A DNA stretch of 64,000 nucleotides from Haemaphysalis longicornis (lineage: Eukaryota > Arthropoda > Arachnida > Ixodida > Ixodidae), in assembly GCA_013339765.2 (NCBI GenBank), contig JABSTR010000975.1, forward strand, positions 1-64,000, in the 5' to 3' direction. Shown piece after piece: positions 54,953-64,000 of the stretch (its first letter is position 1; every line of letters begins with the position of its first letter). The notes under the pieces were generated by a model, which saw only the letters and a list, made by a program, of their open reading frames with translations, was not told the DNA's origin and searched no databases. The position numbers were made by a program, and so were the translations under genes.

Positions 54953-57323
54953 ATGGAGCACGTAGCTACTTACGTCTGCAATCGGTGTCAACAGAGGACA
55001 CCTTCTTTCAACCACCTTTTCCGTCACTACTGCACATGGCACGGCACTGAAGGTGACTGGCAATGTAACCTGGAAGGCTGCAGCAGAACTTACAAGCTCT
55101 ACAGCTCCTTTCGCAAGCATGTCAGCCGTCATCATGGTCACCTGTTTGCTTCGAGCAGTACAAGCAGCGCACCTCCTACTGAGCTACAGCAGCCCCAGGA
55201 TGATGCAGGCGAGGAAGTGGCATACAGTGGGTCCACCGTGTCTGAACAAGCCACCGACGAGGTGCAAGTTCATGATGCTCAAGCGGCTGACCCGACCACT
55301 CAATGCACCTCACATCTTTCTTCTTTGCTTCTTAAGTGGCAGGAAGGCAGACAGTTACCAGAAAGTACCATAAGTGAGATAGCAAGCGATGTAATTGCCT
55401 TCACCACAGAGTTTTAAAGAGACTCTAGCATCAGTTGACACATCTAAGCTTGGAAAATTGAAAACCAGGATAGGCAGAGAAAACCACTGGAAGGCCGTGC
55501 ACACATTTGTGTCTCCTCGCAGAGTGAGTTGCTCTGACGAAAAGGGCGACACTTATGAGTACGTCCCAATTTTAGAGACAATACAGGCTGTTGCAGAGGC
55601 TCGTGGTGAATTTGAACGTATTCAACCACACAAGGCCCACTTACTGCAGGATGTGCCAGATGGCTCTTATTTTCAACAGCATTCATTTTTTCGAATGCTA
55701 ACAACGAAGGCCTGCTTGCTCTCCAACTTTACTTTGACGAGTTTGATGTTTGCAATCCTATAGGAAGTAAGCGTGGAAAGCACAAGGTGTTAGCTGGGTA
55801 CCTCACAATTCTCAACTCATCCCCTAAATTTCGCTCAAAACTGAATGAGAAGTATCTTGTACTCATTGCAAAGGACGTGCTTGTCCAGAAAGTCGGCTTG
55901 CACAAAATTTTTCAGCCACTCCTTGCTGACATTCACAAGTTAGAGACTGAAGGGGTTGAGCTCAATGGAGAAATAGTAAAGGGGGTCATTGTTGTACGTG
56001 TGCGGAGACAACTTATCCAGCCACCAGATTGGCGGCTTTCGTGACCACTTTTCATCGGGCCCCATCTGCCGCTTCTGCATGGCCACTAAAGATGAAATTG
56101 ATGCAAAGTGGCAGGAGCATGAATACACTCTAAGAACCAAGGATGCCCATGCACGTCATGTGGAGCTCATAAAGACAGACAAAGATTTGTCCAACTGCTA
56201 TGGTGTAACTGGCGAAAGCTGCCTAAGTGCCATCCAGTCGTTTGATGCCACACAAGGTTTGCCACCAGACATTATGCATGACCTCTTTGAGGGTGTCATT
56301 CCTTTCGTAATGAAACATGTGATCAAGCACTTGATTAATAGTGATGTTTTCACCCTAGACGAGCTGAACAAGAGGCTTAGTTCATTCCCACTTCAAGGTG
56401 CTGACAAGAAAGCTAGGCTACCTCCTCTCACACGCCGAGTTCTCTTTGGGAGCCAGGTCATTAAGGGCTCAGCTGCGGAAAAGCTTTGCTTTTTTCGCTA
56501 CTTTTCCCTCATCATCGGTGACTGCATTCCTAGGGACAACGCAGCCTATGGTGTCTACCTTGCATTGCGAGTTGCGGCTGACATTATTCTTGCACCTCAG
56601 GTTCCCCAAAGTGTTGCAGCGTACCTAAAAGTGAAAATCGAAGATTTTTACAGCAGTTTTAAGGAAGTATTCCCAAATGTTTGTGTCATCCCAAAAATGC
56701 ACTATCTGATTCACTACCCCAGACTTCTGCTTTTGTATGGCCCACTTTCAAAGCTCTCGTGTATGCGGTTTGAAGCGAAGCACCAATATTTCAAGTCTCT
56801 AGCAAGAAAAACGCGCAACTTCAAAAATGTTTCGGCTACACTAAGCCGTCGCCACCAGCTGAGTTTGATGTATTCCCTTGCTCAACCAGTTCAGCTAGTA
56901 ACCACCGTGGGTGGCAAAAACAAAGACTTTGACTCACTGCCTCAACTGCTGAAGGACAGGCTTCAGGAACTTGGCACAGCAGGGATGTATGTTGAATGTT
57001 TTTCAACAGTCACATTGTCAGCAAGGACAGTATGCACGTCTGGTGTGCTGCCACTAATTGTCCAAGCAGACGAACTTCCTCGGTTCGCCCAGGTACAGCT
57101 GATTGCATGTTGCGACAACAAGTACTTTGTCGTTGCATCTATCCTAGAGACACAATATTTTGACAATCATCTCCACTGTTTCGCTGTAGCCCACACAGAT
57201 CATAAGGTTATAATAGAAAACATTGGACATCTTGAAGAGTATTTTGAACCAATGTACTTGTACAGTCTGAGAGCTCACAGCTATGTAAATACCAGATATG
57301 CCTTTTTTACAGAGAATGACTAA
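54953..57323 (+). pseudogene. C2H2 zinc-finger / transposase-like gene, three frameshifts
   Basis: ATG lies directly after the acceptor. Two zinc fingers open the protein: C-X2-C-X12-H-X4-H (residues 9-29, CNRC...HYCTWH) and C-X4-C-X12-H-X3-H (CNLEGC...HVSRH). After a Ser/Gln linker come YEYVPILETIQAV, LQLYFDEFDVCNPIGSKRG, HKVLAGYLTI, YVCGDNLSSHQIGGF, FCMATKDEID, LPPDIMHDLFEGVIPF and MRFEAKHQYFKSLARKTRNF. These blocks match a multicopy animal family of transposase-like proteins (perhaps Tnp2/EnSpm related, from memory). Single-base frameshifts lie at about 55413 (T4), 55687 (T6) and 55995. The last 444 codons (55989-57323) are intact. It is a decayed gene, unless the assembly has homopolymer errors. 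Polyadenylation signals are at 57626 and 58606. Confidence 0.8.
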
Positions 57324-57625
57324 CAAGTTTTGGAGGCTTCTGTGTATATACTGTTTGTGTCTACCTTGTTAAAGTTTCTGTTGTACAGTAGTTGCATGCT
57401 TGTTATGTGGGCAAGCACTAGGATTTGACCAGTTAGGAATTTTCGCTGGCATGCAGGTGCCAAGAAACTGTGTTGCAGCCAATGACTTGAATGTTGCACT
57501 GTCAATATAAGAATGTAAAGATCTTTGACTTTTTGAGCTAATGAATTTGTACACTTTGTCTACGTGTATAGTGTTATTGGGTGTATGATAGCTTGTTAGG
57601 TGATAGAGACTATCTTTATTGCGGG

Positions 57626-57631
57626 ATTAAA
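57626..57631 (+). terminator. ATTAAA polyadenylation signal
   Basis: The first plausible signal after the zinc-finger gene stop, 303 bases downstream, followed closely by a SINE insertion. Confidence 0.5.
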
Positions 57632-57659
57632 GCATTCTCTTCATGTAAATAGATGCTTG

Positions 57660-57906
57660 ATTTAATTTTATTGATTGTGGGGGTTTAACACGCTGACGCT
57701 ACACAGGCGATGAGGCAAGCCATAGTGGAGGGCTCTGGATTGATTTTGACCACCTGGGGATCTTTTAACGTGCGCTGAAATCTCGTACACACGGGCATTT
57801 TTGCTTTTCGTCTCCATCAGAAAAGCGGCGGCGGCGGCTGGGAATCGAACCCGCGACCTCGGGCTCAGCAGCGCAACGCCTTAGCCACTCAGCTACCGCG
57901 GCGGGT
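57660..57906 (-). mobile_element. Ruka-like SINE, minus strand
   Basis: Full-length relative of 27031-27270 in reverse orientation: B box GGTTCGATTCC and A box TAGCTGAGTGG on the minus strand, body with 'gagatttcagcgcacg'. The 15-base repeat atgtaaatagatgct occurs at 57643-57657 and 57924-57938, fitting a target duplication with a few extra bases on either side. Confidence 0.92.
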
Positions 57907-58425
57907 GGATCTTTAATGTAAATATGTAAATAGATGCTACGCAAGCTGGCATAAGACCTATGAAGTAAAAACTGAGTTTTTCAAGCTTCAGTCTTTCAAG
58001 TTCACATTGGTGTTTTGAAATACTTGATAATGCAGAGAATCTGTCACTATTTTTGATTCCCATGTGATAGCTTTAGTGTTTTGATCAAAGTTTGTGTCAA
58101 ATACCGGACTGGATTACCTGACCACGAAGACTACTATATTCATCCACCTGGCCACCGTTCTAGTAGAACAAACCAGAATAAATGCTGTCGTCATTTCGTG
58201 CCCTTCAGTGCACATTGCAACGCACTGTGAATGCTTGGAACACGCTATCAAGCGATGCTGTAAATGGCACAAACATTGATCAGTTTTGTTTATTTATGGA
58301 ACGGCTAACAGAGCCTGTATAGTTATTTTTGTTGTGAAAGAGGAAAAAGTGTCTTTCAGGGTTGCATTGTACCTTCTTTGTGCATTTTTTTATCATGTGT
58401 AGCATGGGATTTCTAGTATATTTCT

Positions 58426-58454
58426 TCTTCGTGTACGCGAAGTGTACACGAAGA
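58426..58454. repeat. 11-bp inverted repeat
   Basis: Arms tcttcgtgtac and gtacacgaaga around a 7-base loop. Confidence 0.8.
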
Positions 58455-58605
58455 TGTACTTGCTATTAAAAAAAGTGTTCCTCTGTTCCGCATATTGTCC
58501 CTCATAGTACTGAAGTTCTTGACCTTGTTGTACCTTATTTGATCCATGTGATGCTGTATGCCAACTACCTGTGGTGACTGTGAAGACCTACCCTATTTAT
58601 AAATG

Positions 58606-58611
58606 AATAAA
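58606..58611 (+). terminator. AATAAA, alternative polyadenylation signal
   Basis: A canonical signal 1.28 kb after the zinc-finger gene stop. It could serve a longer 3' UTR that includes the SINE. Confidence 0.4.
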
Positions 58612-58619
58612 CTGCCAAC

Positions 58620-60558
58620 ATTGAGAAAATGTCCATTGCATTATTTAAGGCGTTCGGAACCAACACGGAGTTTGTTTATTGACTCTTTCATACGGTTGCA
58701 TATACGGTTGCACATAGTGGCATGATCAAAGCCTTGTCTAAAATGCAGAGTAACAATAATGGGTCATAATGGCTGCCCATCACAGTGCAAGCATAGCCAC
58801 GGTATGCTTACAGTTCCAGATATTATATGTGAAATGTGGTAAAAATGTAACTGAAAATCGTATCAGGTAATCGAACTTGTCATCTTCAAGTAGTCGTGGT
58901 GAAGTTTGGTAGAGGTAGAAAATTCTCGGGTAATGTACCTGTAACCCCAATTATGAAAATCTGAAGTAAGGTCACTTAGCATTACTGCCGAACCTCTAGT
59001 TAGGTCACTTAGCATTACTGTTGAACTACTTTTTCACCAAATAAATATTTAACAGCCACCTGGTTGTAGTAGCCATCCAAATAGGCTGGAATACACTACA
59101 AAATCGTCGAAAAATGCTTAGAGTAAAGCTTTTGCACAACATATATACTATTCTAAAACTGGCCTGGCAGAACCACGAAGCCCGGCAGAATCGCGCTGCT
59201 AACAGACTCCCAAGATGCGCAATCGTGCGCCCTGCAATGCCTGTCGCCAATGGATTGGCTTAATTATGAATATTCCAGTGCGAAGTTTTTGCACATTAGG
59301 CACCCCCCCATTCCGTAATCTCGTCCAGTGTCACACGGGATGCTCTTTCTCAGTGTCACCGGATTTGCAAACGCATTTCCAGGGGAGACCACAAAGCTGC
59401 TGCTAAGTGCTTTCTCGCTCTTACTAAGTCAGCAGACGTACGTAAAGACTCGCTGCCTCGTACAAATGCGAAAATTCGTACACGTTTCACTCAGAATACA
59501 CCAGCGTGCGCGTCCGACTTGCCTGTGCTGTCATTTACCCGCTACGTCCGCTGTACCCGATGGATCATGGTACTTACGTTCGCCGTACCTTAGGCACAGT
59601 GATGTGTTAAAAGTACGAAAAAAAAAAAGATTAGAGGCTGCTTTATGCTGCAGCAAACGGTGCAGCGGTGCGTAGGCAATGTATGCGTGTGTTACCTGCT
59701 CTCAAGCGCAGGTTTTAAAAGGAACAACGTTTAGCGAGACAACGACGCTGCTGCGAGTAATGCAACACCGCGGGGCAATGCGTTGAGGGCCGTTCCTCGC
59801 GTTATAGGAGCACCTAGGAATGTTCGTATTACCTCACATTACTCGCCCTTCCCCACAAAAAAGAAAAAAAAGAACACGCACGTTTCACCACACCGACTGC
59901 CCGCACAACCACCGACACGAAACCCAGTGTTTGCTGTGCAGTTCCGCAATTGTGCCGTGTTGAGCCGGCAAGGATCGCTCGGTTGCTTGAGCGCGCATTC
60001 GCGCGCTATTTAAACCGACTAGTTGTGCACAGGCAAGTTACGTTAATGAGCTTTGCAACGACCAGCATTATGCATCTCTTGTTGCCGGCAGCGTGATGAG
60101 GCAGCAGTTATTGTTAAAATAAACAGATCAAGATAGACGATCGCGCCGGCTGTGGCATGGAATATCGGCTTTGCAACTGCGTTCAGCCATCGCGTGCTAC
60201 TCACTCATTTAATTAGCAATAAGTGACGGTTACAGTTGACATTCAGCGTGAATTAGCAGCCGGAACATAGGACTAACATGGCGACCGCCCGCTTGAGATG
60301 ATTACACTCTTGATGGCGTTTTTTGTGGACGTGGAGGTACTGCAGGGACCGAACTCCATCTTACCAATGGTGTTATGTCATTCTAAATTATCCTGTTTAG
60401 TTCTCAGATGGTCAACGGTAGTACCGTGGAGGTACGTCCACATTTTTACGCCATGCCTAGGGAGGAAATTTTTTGCTATAGGTACTTTTCATGGCACATT
60501 CCTTCTTAAAAACGCCATTTCCGGCTAGTTTGCGTTTACAGTGAAGGGGAGGCCTTTA
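58620..60558. other. no gene recognised
   Basis: Contains an 18-base direct repeat (ggtcacttagcattactg near 58970 and 59003). The ORFs here are short and lack motifs. Confidence 0.4.
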
Positions 60559-60582
60559 ATCATCATCATCATCATCATCATG
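60559..60582. repeat. (ATC)n tract
   Basis: Eight or so ATC units after 'ggcctttaa'. The tail type is the same as the LINE copies ending at 5940 and 28757, so it may mark another LINE 3' end. Confidence 0.75.
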
Positions 60583-60898
60583 AAAGCATGGGGGAAAGAA
60601 AAGGTTAGGAGAGGCCCTGAAGTCACATTTGTGAAGCCGAGTCCCGCCATGACTTGAGCCCACGGAGCCCAGCACTCTATCCCATCATTCTTTGCTGTCT
60701 CCGGTTTGATTTGACTAAGATGGCGTCGCCCTGCCCTCCCGCTTCGAAGCGAAAACAGCTTCGTCGCTAATTCCTCGGTGCGATGCCATGTTCTAAGCTG
60801 TTGATTTCGCCTTCAATTTGCCCATTCTACCCCTCACCCAAAGTTTCAATCGAAAACGGCCTTAATTTTTGAGATAGAAGGACGATTTTGCCGCTCTA

Positions 60899-61424
60899 AA
60901 GGAGCACTGACACCAATTTTCGGCGTTAATATTATTGCACAGTTCGCTTCCTTCACTCAACAGAATACCCTGGCTGAAATATGAGCGGCCTGCGACGCGA
61001 AGAACATAGTTCAATTGGATCGCATTATCGCGCCGACGGAGCAGCGCGCGGAGCGGCACTCAGCAAATGGACATCAGCGTGACATCACTCCAGGAGAGGA
61101 AAAAGAAGTGACGCGACAGCTCTCGTCAAAAACTCGCGACGTCACTTCACGCGCGCGGCCCCACGAGCGGCGAGCGGGCGCAACACCCTCTCAAGCGGGC
61201 GCCGGTGACGTCCGCACAAAGCGGTGAGGTCAAACCGGGAGGCTGTCATATGCGCCGTTCGGGATGAAAGCGCGGGAATTTGAAACAAACGATTTTCAGG
61301 ACGTTCAATGTAATTAACTATCGCGCGCTGAAGTATTTGAAGTGCTGTTTCAGGTTCGCCAGACCATTAAGCATCGATAAAAGCAATAAAAGTGTAACAT
61401 AAAATTTTCGTGTCAGTGCTCCTT
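60899..61424. mobile_element. MITE with AAGGAGCACTGACAC TIRs, copy 2
   Basis: Ends are AAGGAGCACTGACACCAAT and the reverse complement of AAGGAGCACTGACACGAAAA, flanked by TA (60897-60898, 61425-61426). It shares TIRs with 42243-42827 and a GC-rich interior with repeated TGACGTCA-like sites. Confidence 0.87.
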
Positions 61425-62739
61425 TAAGCCTGCCAAAGTAGCGTTTATCGTCGTCATAGCAACAGGCTCGCGGGATGGCGAACGCAGACGACGGGAGCAT
61501 TGTTCGGGGTGGTACATCACGGCGGTCTGTGCGCGCTACGTCTCAGCAGCGATAAATTTCACTTCACTTCACAACGAAGAAACACACAGTGAGCAAAGAA
61601 CGAACTGTGGCTCTCGCCAACGCTGAGCGAAGGGGATTTTCCCGGCATGTCGCCGGCGGCGGCAGCGGCTTGCTCCGCCGATGTCGACGCGACGTAAGCG
61701 CCGCTGCGGCCAGGGTTTGAGTTAAGGCCGTTTCTGACGGCGGAGTTTTCAAACTGGCCTAATCTAAAAACGTTTGTCGTAGCGACTGCGCTGGTTTGCA
61801 AGCGTAGCGAGGCAGCCAAATACCAAGCGCCTTAAAAATTTGTCCGTTCTATTCGCCCAAATTTGGCCGCCGCAGTTGTAAACAAGTCAGCAACATTGTC
61901 CATCGGCTCAAGAAAAATGACCACTTCCTCCGGGAAGCACTTGATCCAGCTGCGCAATCAATGGGCGGAGCCACGAAGACCCGTGACGTCATAAATAAAA
62001 ATTAAATCCGCTTTTACTGGGCGGAGCCACAAAAGCCCGTGACGTCATAACAAAAATAAGAAAGAAAACAGACCGGGCGAACGCCACAAAATTTTGCTTT
62101 TTGTTTTTTATTATTTTTATTTTTACAAAAAGCAGCGTGAGCCGATGTTGTGGCTGGGAGTTCGGTTGCATGCTCGGGGCTTGTTTTACGAGAAGCGGCG
62201 GCGCGGAATCGTGGAGGAATCTCGATGGCTCGATGCACTGCGGGCTCCACCAAGTTCCAAAATGTGTTTGTGTCCGCCTTGTTTCAGCTGATCAGTTGGG
62301 GATTTCCGTCGATGTCAACATACGTGCGTGAAGTGGGTGGTGCGTTAGGGCCCGGTGGACAGCACTTGTGTTCGATGATGCGTTTGTGTGCGTGTCCGTT
62401 TTGTTATTTGATCAGTTGGTGCGTGCTTGTAGTGCACATGGGAGATGCGCCAGGGCATTGCAACCGCTTTGAACGTTTTAAAGCAAAGCTTTTTACCTCT
62501 ACCCCCCAAGGGTTCTTTCGCGACCGTTGGTGTCAACAGAAAACTCCCGCGAACCAATAAAAGAATTCACTGGCACCGCCAGGAATCGAAAGCCATAGCC
62601 GGTTGTCCCACGCGCAGACGGGGAGAACAAGTGGTGCACTCACCAAGCACATCTACGGGTTTAACCCCTGCGTTCTCGCTGAACACCACGCGATAGCGGT
62701 TAAAGGAAGCTCACACCAACCCGTGGCACCTCTCTTCTA
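61425..62739. other. no gene recognised
   Basis: Open frames (62094-62560) have no recognisable domain. A two-copy direct repeat lies at 61962-62050. Confidence 0.4.
61962..62050. repeat. 56-base-spaced direct repeat with CRE sites
   Basis: 'tgggcggagccac' plus 'cccgtgacgtcataa' occurs at 61962-61994 and 62018-62050 with few changes. Each copy contains a full TGACGTCA. Confidence 0.85.
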
Positions 62740-64000
62740 GTACACCAATGTGCTAAATCCTGTGGCTTCCAGTGTTCACGTTAAAAATCTCAGCTCCTTG
62801 TCGTCTGCCCTCACGTGAAACGACACCTCAAGGAACACATTCAAATACTCCTTGATGGCCAGGCCATCACTCCAAGCCCCAGCATCAAGATCCTGGACCT
62901 ACATCTTCAGGGCAACACCAAGAGTGACGTATCCTTGCAGCACCTCAAACTGAGCATGAATAAAATCATGCACATGGTCAGGCGAGTTGCCACCAAGAAG
63001 CGAGGCCTCAAGGAATCCGATAACTTTCGATTAGTTCAAGCTTTTGGCCTCACGAGAATCCCTTACGTGAACCCCCCTGTCTTCATCTCGGCAAGGAGGA
63101 CATAAAGATGCTTTATATAATGATTAGAAAAGTGGTTGAGCAAGCCATTGGTATTCCAATGAGTGTGTCCACAGAGAGGCTGCTTAGCACAGGGCTCTAC
63201 AACATGCTGGAAAAGCTGATAGGGGACCATCGTTCTATCCATAAGCTCCAACTGAGCACAACTGCGGCGGGTCGCCGCATCCTTCACCAGATTGGCTGGG
63301 CAGCATGTCATTCCGCTTGATGTACTCCTGGACTTTTGGCGACAAGAACTAAAGATGCTCCCTTTGCTTAGAAATATGAACCCCTCACACGACGAGGGTC
63401 CCCGACAAGCACTGGCTTAAGCGCTCAACACCACCCTCGGTGGGGATCATGCAGTTACCTACACAGACGCCTCCCAACATCGAGGGCAGCAGTACGCCAT
63501 CATCGTGGCTACCTCCTTGCTTGCGCCTCACTCAAGACCGAAGACATGACGGATGCTGAAGAGGCAGCCATCGCCTTGGCTTTCACTGAACCATGGGTTC
63601 TTAGGTAGTCACTGATTCCCAACAAGCCTACCAGAATTACCAGTTGGGTGTCCCGATGTGCACTGCGTGTGCTAAAAACCCACTCCCCAAATGGTTCCAT
63701 TCAGCTCATCTGGACACCCGCTCACGCTTCCATGGAGGGCCACGAATACGCCCACCAAGCCTGCACTTTCACCCCCGGTTTAATGGAGCTGCACGAGGAC
63801 AGTCACCCGCTTGTCTCAAACAGGGACATCACCCAGAATTATCGCCTTACCCTGACCTTTCCATTGAACAACAAACTACCCTACGGCTCATAAAATCCGG
63901 CTCCTTCCCACACCCGACGCGTCTTCACTTAATGCACCCGAATCGCTATGATGTTGAATATAAATTTTGCTCAGAAGCAGGAATACTCTACCATATAATC
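62740..64000 (+). pseudogene. LINE ORF2 fragment: late RT, RNase H (runs off the window)
   Basis: The segment starts in the post-RT region (HIQILLDGQAI, ILDLHLQGNTKSDVSLQHL, HMVRRVATKKRGLKESDNFR, then an IGIPMSVSTERLLSTGLYNM block). It continues into RNase H, with motifs GDHAVTYTDASQHRG (first Asp), DAEEAAIALAF (Glu), VTDSQQAYQNYQLG (Asp) and IQLIWTPAHASMEGHEYAH (His). DITQNYRLT then begins the C-terminal domain. At least four frameshifts or stops break it. It belongs to the I-group LINE type of 19434-20934. Confidence 0.8.

Noticed and set aside
58094..58279. 61-residue ORF after the zinc-finger gene
   Set aside because: Lies in the possible long 3' UTR with no domain.

Overview
The window looks like the genome of a hard tick (Ixodidae, probably a metastriate such as Rhipicephalus or a near relative). 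The main evidence is a complete copy at 27031-27270 of a tRNA-derived SINE that I recognise as Ruka-like, with related copies at 3588-3700, 32478-32634 and 57660-57906. Spliced animal genes with GT-AG introns, many LINE fragments, TA-flanked MITEs and long dinucleotide arrays agree with this. There are no bacterial operons, no rRNA and no CRISPR.

Left part (1-21500) is mostly mobile DNA. It holds a decayed LINE endonuclease (330-890), a 2.3 kb dispersed repeat (copy A, 4435-6754), a Tigger/pogo-like element in a TA array (7804-8908), and a near-complete CR1-like LINE (9809-14660). That LINE has tandem promoter units, a 2A translational-recoding motif in ORF1, and an endonuclease-reverse transcriptase ORF2. 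Next come the 5' half of an I/Jockey-like LINE (16400-18250), a compact TATA/CRE promoter driving a 43-codon STPR-like ORF with an inverted partner (18818-19246), and one LINE nested in another (19434-20934).

Middle (21500-30750): a two-exon leucine-rich-repeat gene on the minus strand (24497-21735), then a LINE 3' end, two TA-flanked DNA elements, and copy B of the 2.3 kb repeat (26988-29592). Copy B carries a SINE that copy A lacks. Two minisatellites follow.

Right-centre (30772-58620): two genes lie head to head, about 1.1 kb apart. The minus-strand gene has ten coding exons whose phases all fit. It encodes 494 residues and resembles multicopy proteins annotated as SAMD3-like in fish and invertebrates. 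Its introns hold two giant inverted repeats (3.2 kb and 2.0 kb), a hAT MITE, a Tigger remnant, another MITE and a 5'-inverted SINE. The plus-strand gene has a non-coding first exon, a 4.1 kb intron and a C2H2-zinc-finger/transposase-like ORF broken by three single-base frameshifts. I infer that the pair may be the cargo of one large DNA transposon or an exapted pair. I could not find terminal repeats that would prove this.

Right end (58620-64000): little coding content, a second copy of the AAGGAG-type MITE, a short CRE-containing direct repeat, and a LINE RT/RNase H segment that runs out of the window.
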